From: Lojkania enalia
Taxonomy: Eukaryota; Ascomycota; Dothideomycetes; Pleosporales
Assembly: GCA_010094045.1 (NCBI GenBank)
Contig: ML986634.1
Location: 1 to 64,000 of the forward strand
Direction of reading: 5' to 3'
Length of the DNA stretch: 64,000 bases
Both the position numbers and the translations under genes were made by a program. The notes under the pieces were generated by a model that had not been told where the DNA came from, ran no database searches, and saw only the letters and a program-made list of their open reading frames with translations. Of this stretch, positions 21,963 to 32,316 are shown piece after piece (position 1 is the stretch's first letter; each line of letters starts with the position of its first letter).

Positions 21963-23742
21963 TCAATGTCCATTGACCCCATTAACCCCATTCACACCAC
22001 TTACCCCAGTCACAAAACTCAGCTTTCCAATGGCATTAGGTCCTTTCTCCTCAATCAATTTCTTCTGCCACGGCAATGGCTCCTTTGCAGCCTGTGCTGG
22101 TCCTACAACACCCCCCTCCTTTCTCCTCTCCGCCCAATCATCCAAATCCTTCTGCTCTACAAAGTTTCCATGAAGCCCTAATCTCAGCTTCACAGGCAAA
22201 TGTATTGCCGCTAGCGGCCCCTGTGCCACATTTTGTGCATCAAAGATCAAAATATCATTCCTCAGTACATCCAAATGATTCAACAAAGCCATTAAGTAGC
22301 CCTCACCCTCAACAGTCGATCCAGCCTTGGGGATGAATACCGGCTCTTGGAATGTACAGGTCGGTCCCGCCCACCACTGATCCTTTTTCCCGCTCTCCCA
22401 CTCAAAATGCCCCATCACATTGAACAGACCACCAGCTGGGGGCCCGCATTTCTGGAAATCGTATGGCTTCGTAGGATCAATGTTGCACTGCCAGAAATGG
22501 TTGTATTTGTACGTTAAGAAGCGGTCGTCGACACGGGAGAACTCGCCGTTGATGCCGAAGATGCGAGTTGGTTTGACACGGGAATTTGTGGGGAGCTTGG
22601 GGTCGAAGGTCCAGCGGTAGGTGTCAGAGACTAGCTTATTGCGTTGGAGGAGTGTGGTTGGTGTGGGGGAAGGAGAGTCGGGTGGGAAGAAGAAGAATAC
22701 GTTGTCTGACGCGACGGTTAGGTCGACGATTATCTTGCCATCCTCGTCTTCATAGGAGCCGGCGATGTGGCCATGAAAGCCTAGACTTGTCAGCAATAAG
22801 AAGATTGTTAGAGCAACAAGGTAGCGTACCGTTGTCAGCCCGAAGCCACAGGATGTCTTCAGGTTTTCCGTTTCTTCTAGGCACGATGCCATACCATTGG
22901 TCTTCATTCGGGTCCCAGGCGAAATGATTGCCTCCTTTCTTTATCCTGTCGACATTAACTTTAATAGGTGTTAAGGGTAGGATGAGATAGTTCTTTGTAA
23001 TCGCGCAGTCGTGGATCATGCCGCAAAATGGGGCTTTGTACCAGCATTCTTCTGTCTTCTTGCCATCTTTGTCAATAGTATAGACTACAATGTCGAGACT
23101 CGCGTCATGTCCGTCGCCGCCGGCCTCGTATCCATAGCATACCATCTCACCAGTATCCGGGTCAAACTTGGGGTGCGCCGTAAATGTGGGTGATTGTACC
23201 TGCCCATCGAAGTCATACCGACCTATCGTCTCTAGTGTCACTGGGTCCATTGCAAAGGGCGGCCCATCCTCCTTCGTCGCTAGTAACACTCCTCTCCAGT
23301 AAATTATGTTCGTGTTCGATGCAGTTCTAATAATACCCTTCACCATCTCATTGTCGGTGTAAGGATTCCTATATTTGCCTAGCAGTGATCTCCTAGCTTC
23401 TGTCTCTGCCTTGAAGCGATCTGTATGCACATATCTCTGTCTGAAATCTACGTGACCGTTTTGGAAATGAAACGCGGATACGGAGCCATCGCCATTGAAG
23501 TGGATGTCCTCCTCAAACATGGGCGGGAAGCGGTGGTCGGGCTGTACGCGATAGAACGTGCCATTGATGTCCTTTGGAATCTCGCCTGTAGTCTCCAGTT
23601 CGAAGATATCGGCTTCTAGACGCGAAGGCTTGTTGAACCCCTGGAAAAATCCTGTGTCTGGAAACTTCACTTGATCGCCCGAGCGCTTACCCTCATGGTA
23701 GGCTGGCGCCGGTGGTGCTGCGAGTGAGAATAAATGTGCCAT
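21963..23742 (-). CDS. Carotenoid-oxygenase-family dioxygenase, stilbene-cleaving type
   Basis: Two exons, 23742-22830 and 22780-21963, give 576 residues. The start is the ATG of [11 protein letters not shown]; six further codons upstream are reached only by a TTG. It is a seven-bladed propeller iron enzyme that splits a C=C bond into two aldehydes. The four Fe(II)-binding His are visible: His190 (TAHPKF), His244 (MIHDC), His307 (GFHGHI, just after the exon join) and His508 (GLHGNF). Tyr124 (GKYRNPYTD) and Lys157 ([10 protein letters not shown]) match the Tyr/Lys pair that, in lignostilbene and resveratrol oxygenases, contacts the 4-hydroxyl of the substrate; apocarotenoid-type members lack this Lys. 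No transmembrane segment is seen. The C-terminus ends in a short Val-Asn-Gly repeat. It is divergent from the decarboxylase gene at 24285. A stilbene substrate is likely but unproven. Confidence 0.88.
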
Positions 23743-24284
23743 AATTGAAGTGAGCTCCAATCAAGACCACCGAGTAATGATTGGGACTCGATTTGCCAGA
23801 AATTTTGAATGTTATACTCTGAGGCTAGGCTAAGGTGGTGTGACAGAAACTACAGCATCGTGCATCGGGGTCTCTAGGTCTCTAGTGCAACCCTAGGACA
23901 ATGTGGGGGCGCGGGGTATTTGCGGGTGAATCGTCGCCCGTCGGGCTTATGAGACCGAAACGAGAGCGTTTGGTTGCGGAGACGGTGCAAAATGACCGAC
24001 GTGAATCTGGATGTGTGGCGGTGTTGTCTCCACCGGCCAGGGTTCTTGCGTGTATACGTGCACAGCAATATCTGTGCGGAGACATAGTGCCAGGGCACAC
24101 CTGCAGTTGGAGAATCACTACCCGGTAATTATGCTGCCAATGTTCATGCAGCTCGGACTAAGGGGTGGGAATCCGATCGTCTGGGCCCATTTGGTCCTGA
24201 TTCCAAAAGTGTGATCGTAGGATCCCCTCCTAGTTTTTGTAACATTTACTAGTAAGGAACCAACTCCCACCAGTCGCCAACAAA
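23743..24284. promoter_or_regulatory. Divergent promoter, dioxygenase / decarboxylase
   Basis: 542 bp between two divergent starts of the proposed aromatic-catabolic set. It contains CCGGTAATTA at 24122-24131, which recurs as CCGGCAATTA (26852-26861) in the other divergent promoter of the set. CGG/CCG triplets of the kind zinc-cluster regulators bind are frequent. Regulation by the factor at 29184-31667 is inference. Confidence 0.4.
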
Positions 24285-25414
24285 ATGAAGGGAACAATAG
24301 CAATTGAAGAGGCTATCATCGATCAAGCTGGTGTCCAGGCCCACAGCTTTGCGCAATTCCAAAGTTTGATGCGCCCTGGGGGCGATCCTGCGTCCGGTCT
24401 ATCCGCCCACGAAAAGAGATTGCTTGACATACACGATGAACGCCTTCAGAAAATGGACGAGCATGGAGTAGAGTACATGCTCCTATCATTGACTTCTCCA
24501 GGATGTCAAGGAGAGGCAGATCCTGAGAAGGCTAGGAAGATGGCGCAAGTCGCAAACGACTACCTTGCTAGAGAAGTTAAGAAGAATCCAAAAAGGTTTG
24601 GGGGTTTCGCTGCACTGTCGATGCATAACGCGCAAGACGCTGCAGAGGAGCTGAGAAGAGCAGTTAAGGAACTAGGGATGTTTGGCGGCCTCGTGAACGA
24701 CTTCCAGTCAAAAGGGGCTAATGGAGAAGAGAAAGTGTATTTTGACACCCCAGACTACGATGCGTTCTGGGAGACTGTGCAAGAGCTTAATGTGCCAATA
24801 TATTTGCATCCACGATATGCTATTCCGCAAGATTTGCAACCAGGAACGAGGTACGGAGACAGGAAACACTTACTTGGTGCAGGAGTACAATTTCATCTTG
24901 ATTTAAGTTGGCATCTATATGCCATATGCTCCTCAGGAATATTCGATAGATTTCCAAAGGTTCAAATAGTAGCAGGACATCTAGGTGAAAAGTGAGCTCT
25001 TCCATTAGGATAGACGACACAGTCTGACCACTCTCCAGCATACCCTTTAACCTATGGAGAGCCGATCACTGGATCAATCACCCCTTCAAGCGCGGTTCGC
25101 GCCCAATGAAGCATGACTACGGATACTACTGGAAACATAACGTGTCAATCACTACTTCTGGCAACTTCAACACTCGTGGGCTGAAGTACTGTATCGAAGA
25201 GCTTGGCTTGGATCGATGCCTTTATGCGATCGGTACATGTTCCAGTAAATTCAGTGACAGGTTTAATTGCTAAAGTGTTGCCGCAGATACACCATATGAG
25301 ACGATTGAGGAAGGTCAGAATTGGTGGAAGTCAGTAGACCTGCCGGAGGACCAGAAGGATGCTGTTGCAAGGAAGAATGCAATTAGGCTGTTCAACCTAC
25401 CCCTAAAAGTATAG
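24285..25414 (+). CDS. Aromatic acid decarboxylase (amidohydrolase-2 / 2,3-DHBA decarboxylase type)
   Basis: Three exons, 24285-24991, 25039-25232 and 25287-25414, give 342 residues, matching family size (about 330-345). It belongs to the ACMSD-like metal-dependent decarboxylases, which remove CO2 from hydroxybenzoates without O2. Metal and catalytic residues are visible: Glu8 in IAIEEA (the Glu in the same position as in 2,3-dihydroxybenzoate and gamma-resorcylate decarboxylases), a His in YLHPRY, a His in GHLGEN spanning the first exon join, and an Asp in YAIDTPYE spanning the second. The extra 'RADHWINHPF' and 'HDYGYYWKHN' segments are typical of the fungal branch. It lies divergent to the stilbene-type dioxygenase and convergent to the SnoaL-like gene. 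The natural substrate is unknown; an ortho-hydroxybenzoate is usual for the family. Confidence 0.9.
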
Positions 25415-25765
25415 AGGTTGACCGGTTGACAAAGCTACGTAGTGTTAGCAAGAACCTTAGGGATTGAGTATATTTGAAAAACAAAGAGATTCTAATAAGA
25501 GACAATTATTAAGTGCAAATACATCCGCAATCTGCTGTGTCCGCTCCAACGCCGTTCTCTCGACGGCGATATTTGGGGGGTTAGAGGGGGTAAAAATATA
25601 TAAAGATACAACGCCAAGGTACAATACTCATATGGTCGCGCGCTCGTAGTTGCGTCTTTGTAACGTGCATTGAAGCAATAGCGCAAGAATGAGAAGCGAG
25701 GCACAGATTTGAATTCCAAACGACGGCAGTACTTTGTATTTATGATTTCATTTGATGAGTTTACT
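25415..25765. other. Convergent 3' region 25415-25765
   Basis: 351 bp between the stop codons of the decarboxylase and SnoaL-like genes. It is AT-rich and no gene or repeat was seen; probably two overlapping 3' UTRs. Confidence 0.4.
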
Positions 25766-26649
25766 CTATGATTCTGATTTGGGCTTGCTAAGCACTAATG
25801 CTGGAGCACTCGTGCTGGGATCCTGACCATGATGTGGTGCCCTTAGGTCATCATCCTTCACCTGCTCGCCGGTGACGGGGTGTACATAGTGGAAGGGTAC
25901 GACACGAGTATCTGGCCAAAGCATGGGGTCCTTGCAGAGCTCGTTCGGTCCCATTGGATCCTCGGGATATGTCGTATTGAGGAAGGGGACGTAGTTGGGC
26001 TTGGTGTAAGACCAACCCTTTTCGAAGGTCGCGTGCCAGAACGGGAAGTACTTCAACCTAAAGATCTTCCACACGCCATTCTCCTTGATATACTCGTTCT
26101 CATAGATGCCGCCCTCCCACCATTGCACTAGTCCCCGAGGATGCGTGTCCTTGATGCTCTCATGCGTGCCAGCGGACATCATGCTGCGGAAGCGACCCTT
26201 GGCACGAGTGCCTTCGGAGTTGACATCTACGATGCCTTGAATCTGAGGGTGGTCGAGGAGGAAGCCATGAACGGGGCCATTGCGCCCATTCACGAAGGCG
26301 CTGGCGAAGCGGCCAATGTATAGTCGCTTGACTCCGTCCTTGCCATTGTAGCGGCCGCCGAGGAACTCAACGCAGGTGTCAGGATGGTCAGCGTACAGCT
26401 CGACAACCTGAAGCCGTCAGAAATTATCCTCGAGATAAATTGACGCGATTGGAGGCGTACCTCTTGGTACAAGCACTTATCGAGGTAGTACCCGTACTTA
26501 TATTGGAGCTTGCGAACTTCCTCTTGGTCTGCGACTACTGGTTAGCGCGAATTAGATGCTGACTAAGGCTCCTGCTCACCACTCAGACGGGTCACCTCCT
26601 TCTGCAACTGTGCAACCACCTTCTTGAGCTCTTCGACTTCGCTGCTCAT
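25766..26649 (-). CDS. SnoaL-like (NTF2-fold) protein
   Basis: Three exons on the minus strand, 26649-26580, 26528-26461 and 26407-25766, give 259 residues. A 22-residue N-terminal coiled coil (VEELKKVVAQLQKEVTRL) precedes an NTF2/SnoaL-like fold: 'YKYGYYLDKCLYQEVVELYADHPD', then 'VEFLGGRYNGKDGVKRLYIGRF', and the beta-hairpin 'WWEGGIYENEYIKENGVWKIFRLKYFPFWHATFEKGWSY'. Such fungal proteins resemble dehydratase-like or hydrolase-like SnoaL_4 members and are often found next to aromatic decarboxylase genes. Catalytic residues cannot be assigned with confidence. It is divergent from the aldehyde dehydrogenase gene, which suggests shared control. A role as an isomerase, hydratase or accessory enzyme in ring or side-chain processing is inference. 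Confidence 0.82.
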
Positions 26650-27310
26650 TTTTTTTTTTTAAACTTTTGGACTTGATTTCTTGCGTCTTGGCCTCGTTAG
26701 ATGTTGGAAGTAGTCCTTTTAAGATGGACTCTCCGTTACCGCGAAGCTTCCTAGTGCTTCGCCCTATGGACAACTGCTCCCGTGGCCATGGAACCCCATG
26801 ACGAATACGAACTCCCGTTGCTCCTTCGCAGAATGTAAGCTATCCATTGGTCCGGCAATTAATTTCTGATTGCACATTCTATGCGGGCGCATCAATCCGA
26901 TGTGGCGAGCTTGTGAACGCTGCGGGGTATCCTCGGACTACAGTGTGTTCTCCGCAAAGTTGCACAAAGACATGTGGGGTCTCTCCAACCTCTTCATCGT
27001 GACCAAAGATCCCTTCACCCTCTTATTTTGCATGTGAAACGTGCCTGATAGCTCGCTTGGACGATATTCCGAAGGTTTTGGTGTACCGATTCCCTCTGCA
27101 TCTTCGGCCAATTGACGGCAGATACTCGGGGGTCAGCAACCCTATTCTTCGGCTGTGTACGCTACGCTTGCACATTTTAGTGAACGTACTTGGATCACTG
27201 TATACTAGTTGATAAAAGCCTTACACTTGCTAGGATACTTCCTCTCCACTACATTGTGAAAGAACTTCGTTTGCTGTCGAGTCAACCACTGCTCTGAGCA
27301 AGATTTCAGC
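26650..27310. promoter_or_regulatory. Divergent promoter, SnoaL-like / aldehyde dehydrogenase
   Basis: 661 bp between divergent starts. It holds CCGGCAATTA at 26852-26861, the near-identical partner of CCGGTAATTA in the neighbouring divergent promoter, and an A/T run directly before the SnoaL-like ATG. Interpreted as a possible operator for the local zinc-cluster regulator. Confidence 0.4.
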
Positions 27311-28908
27311 ATGGGTCTTCCGGAAAATATCGAAACACGGCTTTTTATCAATGGAGAGGTATGTACTTTGTTTCTAGCTGATAATTATGCTTATATTGAT
27401 CTAGTTCTGCGAATCATCAAATGGGAAGACATTCGACATCAAAAACCCCGCTACACTGAAGCTTGTTGCGAAAGGTGAGTAAACAATCAGCACATATGTT
27501 TTGATCCCCTTCTAACAGTAATGTAGTTCATGAAGCTTCTGAGGAGGATACCGACCGTGCGGTAGCCGCTGCAAAGGCTGCATTCCCGTCTTGGTCTGCA
27601 CTATCTCCTGACAAGCGTGCCGTCTATTTTAAGAAGCTCGCTTCTTTGATGCGTGAAAATAACGATGAGCTTGCTACTCTCGAGGCCGCCTCAATGGGGA
27701 AACCACTGGCAGGCTTTTTCGACGCGTTTGCCGGTGCTTCAAAATGGGACTATTATGCGGAATCTGGCTATAATGTCCAAGGTGCCACCAGTATCCAAAC
27801 CCCGGGTTATCTCAACATGACATTGCGACAACCTTATGGAGTTGTTGCGGCAATCATCCCTTGGAATGTACCTCTTCTGTTTCTTTCGAGCAAGTTGGCC
27901 CCTGCTCTCATTGTGGGAAACACGGTTGTGCTAAAGAGCAGCGAAAAGGCACCTTTAACAGTAGGTCTTCCCATATCTGTCTCCGTAAACATGATGCTAA
28001 AACCTCAACAGTCGGCTAAACTGGCAACACTCGTCCAAAAGGCCGGTTTCCCACCAGGCGTGATCAACATTATCACAGGTTTTGGCAATGTGTCTGGATC
28101 CATTCTGAGTCATCATATGGATGTTCGTGCTCTATCATTCACTGGCTCTGGGCGTACCGGACGCCTCATCCAAGCCGCTGCTGCGAAATCCAACCTCAAA
28201 CCCGTTTTCCTTGAGCTTGGTGGGAAATCTCCTGCAGTCGTTTTCGACGATGCGGACATCCAAGACGCTGTCAAACAGACCGCATACAGTATCCAATGGA
28301 ATAGTGGTCAAGTTTGCATGGCAAATTCGCGCGTTTACGTCCAAGATACAATTGCTGAGAAATACATCGAGCTGTTCAAAGAGCATATGAAATCAGCCAC
28401 AATGGGAGATCCGCTTGAGAAAGGCGTCGACCACGGACCTCAAGCTGATGAAGTGCAGCACAAGACAGTGCTCCGGTACTTAGAGATGGGCAAGGAGTCT
28501 GGCGATTTGATCTTAGGTGGCGGTGCACCTTCAGATCGCGAAGGCTACTATATTCAGCCGACCATCTTTACTAATACACCTGAAGATGCCCAGATCATGA
28601 AGGAAGAAATTTTTGGCCCTGTCGTAAACATTAACGTGTTTAAATCGGAAGAAGAGGTACTTGAGAAAGCGAATAACACTGAATACGGTCTGTATGCGGC
28701 AGTTTACACCAAGAACATCGACCGTGCAATGAGATTTGCGAAAGGCCTCGAAGCAGGCACGATTGGCGTCAATTGTACAAGTCCAACGACTGGGAAAGAC
28801 ATGCCATTTGGTGGCTACAAATCTTCAGGCGTCGGACGCGAAGGGGAACCTCTATACTCTCTCAACAATTTCCTCCAGACGAAGTCTGTTATTATCAAGC
28901 TCTCGTAG
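27311..28908 (+). CDS. NAD(P)-dependent aldehyde dehydrogenase
   Basis: Four exons, 27311-27358, 27405-27474, 27527-27960 and 28012-28908, give 482 residues, standard for the family. The last intron is 51 nt, has no stop and keeps frame, so it is easily misread as coding. Its removal joins APLT to SAKLA and restores the conserved 'SEKAPLT..LA.L..AGFPPGVINIITG' block. The catalytic Glu lies in LELGGKSPA, the nucleophile Cys in NSGQVCMANSR, and the cofactor loop is GSGRTGR. The closing 'PFGGYKSSGVGRE' motif is present. It oxidises an aldehyde to a carboxylic acid in the cytosol. Beside a stilbene-type dioxygenase, whose products are aromatic aldehydes, and an aromatic acid decarboxylase, an aryl-aldehyde (benzaldehyde, vanillin or salicylaldehyde-like) substrate is the sensible reading. 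Confidence 0.92.
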
Positions 28909-29183
28909 CTACAATACTTCAAGCAAAGCAACATTGACAGTTCAAGCTTTCTGATAAACTATGTCCCGCATATCTGTGACATTATTAGCCGAAGGTTGGC
29001 CTTCCTTGGGGCTGTATTACTGTGGAAACGAGTCTGGGCTTGCCCTTGCAGATGCTTAAATAAATAGTGCCCCCACATCTCCAGAAAATCCCCCGCACTC
29101 ATCCACGCCACTCTCCGACCACTCTGACGGTGGGACTGGGCTCCTAGCAACAAAAACTCCCCAACTCTTTAACATAGCATCGA

Positions 29184-31667
29184 ATGACATCAATTTACAC
29201 CACGTCCGAAACGCCTGTCCAGTCCGGCAGTTTGGCTCCGACGCGAATCATGACCGAGTCTCAAACTTCGGCTACTCAAACTGCTCAGCCCAATAGATTC
29301 CCCGGCACTCATAGGGTTCATAGTAGCTGCGATAGATGCAGAAGTAGAAAAACTAAGGTAAACCCATCGTCATTGTCGTTCTTGATAGGTGCCAAGCTGC
29401 TAATCTTGTTTAGTGCATCGATCCAGGTATTGATTTCAGTTTCTCGTGGGTATTCAGGGTCAAGAGCTGACCCAGTTGAGTGCCGGGTCCGTGTCGCTAT
29501 TGTGCACGTACCGGCGCTACCTGCAGGATTGCTACGCCGCGTCGGAAACGCCCGTACTATCATGTGACGGAAGAAGAGTATCAGTGTTCACTCCGGATCT
29601 TGGAATATTTCTTCCCGGATCGTGAATTGAATCTACAGTCCCTCAGAGGCATCGCGAAGAGCATCGTAGATGGAACAATTACAAGCCCTACATTACAAGA
29701 GACTACCACCCCGCCGCTCCCGGAACAATCCTCTTCGGGAGATGATGATTGTCCGCAGGAGGCAGAGCCTGTTGTTGAATCAGTTAAAGATCTTCACGAG
29801 CCACTTGGATGTATGATGAAAGATTCGAGAGGTAGATTCCGTAAGTAGTATTTCTCCTTTAAATCATCTGCTGATGTCGTAGGCTACATTGGGGCACATT
29901 CAGAAATCCCCTTTAATGCTGCTGTTTGTTCAATTGGAGATCAGTCCTTGAAGAGCCCGAATATCATTACCCCTCCCAAGGTTGGGTCTTATCCCCCAGC
30001 CCTGCCTACGCCGACTCCGTCGGCAGACGGCTCATCAGTCACTGAGACATTCCATCTTCCACCAAGGAAAGCTTGCGAGTACTACATATCAAGATTTCTC
30101 GAAGAGGTGCATTGCAACTACTGGTTTTACTCGATTGAGACATTCCTCAACAGGGTAGAGAATACCTATACCTCTTCGGCTTCATCGGCGAGCAGCTCGT
30201 GGATGTGCTCCCTTTACTCCATTTTTGCGATTGGAGCGGCAGATATGCACGTGGACTCTAATCAATCACCAATGTACACTGCCTCTATGCTAGCCTTGGA
30301 CGACAAGTCGGCGATAGATTACATTGCTCTCGCCAAGCAGCTGATTCCGGCCGTCTACGATGAAGCTGAAATTGATAGCATCCGTGCTCTAGCCATTTTA
30401 GTAAGACGTCGAAATCGTAAATGATCATGTCACTAATGATATATAGAGTATCGCGCTTGAGAATTTGTGTTCACGAGTTACAAGTTACTTATACATGGGC
30501 GCAGCTATCCAGATGGCTTACTCGTTGGGCATGCACCGGGATCAGATGCCCGAATCAGGATCTGCTATGGAACGAGAGCAGCATCGGCGAATTTGGTGGA
30601 CGCTATTCATACTGGATCAAGAAATTGCGTCTAGAGGAGGAAGCCCCACTTTAATTGATGAGCGGCTCCTGAAGATTGACACACCACTTCCTTCCGAGCA
30701 AGTGGGGAGCCATACACTTCTTAATAGAATATCGAGAACTGACTGTGAGTAGATGTTATACCCAGGCATGCATACGCCTCTAGCATGGTTATCGACATCG
30801 GTATCCCTCTGTCGTCTCAAACGAGAAATCATTCAGACTGTGTATCTCGAACGCTCTACGAATGCGAGAAACATATCATTCTCAACAGTATCTAACCTCT
30901 TGCTGTCATTACAGAAATGGCTCCAGCTAATTCCGCCACATCTCAAGCATGATGTTCCAGCACCCCCGACACACAAACGTGCTGTTGCAGTACTTCATCT
31001 TCATTATTGGGGTTCAACGATTCTCCTATGCCGTCCATTCCTCCTCTACCTTGTTCTGAAATATAGTACCCTTGGATCTAGTAAAAAGATATGGTTTGAA
31101 AGAATGGGCAAGACATGTATCGACGCTGCGCAGAAAAGTCTCGCGATTTTGCAGCAGATGGCCGCCGACGGTATGCTATCCAGTATTACTGCTTTTGACA
31201 GCACATGCCTCCTGCGCATAGTTATGATATTCATCCTCGCGTTTGCGCACACGCGACTGCCTCATTATCGGTCCAATATCGAGGCGAGCATTGACCTAAT
31301 GCGCGGCATGAAGCAAGTAGGCTTTTGTAAGATGGTCACAGAAGAGACGCCCATGCGTCTTGCAGATCTTGGGATTACAGACGAGAAAGTTTCCAACGCA
31401 GGCGTGTTACTAGACGACGATCTCATTGCCCAACTTTGGGGGAATTTCGACCCGTAAGTGCACGCAACTTCGGATATCCCAATGTTCTTGCACTAATGTG
31501 GAGGTAGTAACTTTATGACTCCTCTACAAACTCAGCAAAGCCTCGATTTAGCGTTCGACGATTCAAGCTCTTTCGATCTCAACTCTGAGATCCTGCAGTT
31601 TACGAATCTTGACGATTCTATTGTGATTGATCCCTCACAAGCATATTCCAGTTTCGATTTTCGGTAA
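29184..31667 (+). CDS. Zn(2)Cys(6) transcription factor of the aromatic-catabolic set
   Basis: Seven exons, 29184-29357, 29414-29426, 29481-29840, 29883-30400, 30447-30744, 30784-31453 and 31508-31667, give 730 residues; the summed length is divisible by three and every join is in phase. The zinc cluster (Cys49, 52, 59, 67, 70, 77; spacing C-x2-C-x6-C-x7-C-x2-C-x6-C) is split by two introns, so the third Cys is supplied by a 13-nt exon. The fungal_trans domain runs from about residue 200 ('ACEYYISRFLEEVHCNYWFY') through 'AYSLGMHRD' and 'RRIWWTLFILDQEIASRGGSP', a typical signature. The C-terminus is acidic and Ser-rich (LDDSIVIDPS). It lies 275 bp downstream of the aldehyde dehydrogenase gene and upstream of an MFS gene, and is a likely local regulator by position. 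Confidence 0.88.
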
Positions 31668-32316
31668 TGTTGGACATCGTGGAATCATACAATCACAATC
31701 ACTTCGAAAGTGGAATATGGGGAATATGGCGGGCGTAACGCGACGTACTTTGCAGGACCAGTACGCATGAAAGCTACATTGTCAATACAATCAGCAAGAT
31801 AATCCGGCCATAAGCCTGGGGATCTAGTCCCCTCACCCTTCCCCTCATCCTTCCCCTCAATTTGCCATTGCATTACCTGCATATCGACCCCTCATCTACG
31901 TTACCATTCTATTCGCTGATGATGTGTGGTCACATTCAACGATCTGCAGTCCATAGGGCTAGCCGATATCATGGGGTTTCGGCAGATTGCTCGACAAACA
32001 GCCGCGAAAACCAAGGCCCTTGGCACTAGGGTTTCAGCCACCCATCACACAGGGGTCGGTTCGTTTTGAACGCTGTTAAATTGCGGGGGTTCTTGAGGCC
32101 TTTTACGACGCAGCTATAATTTATTGAGGAAATTCCTTGGCAACCCTTAGCCAGGAGTGTTTCTCGATAAATGCTAGGTCCTTTATAGGGGTATGCATGG
32201 TCCATGGGTCAGGTCATGGTCCTGAATCGTTCATAAGCGATATGAAAGACTGAGGGCAAGTTTCCCACGCTGCAATACGATCTTTTCAGAACAAACCACT
32301 TCAACAATCAATCGCT
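31668..32316. other. Intergenic region 31668-32316
   Basis: 649 bp: 3' flank of the regulator and promoter of the MFS gene. An AATTGCGG word lies at about 32079, loosely like the CCGGYAATTA element in reverse. No gene found. Confidence 0.35.
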
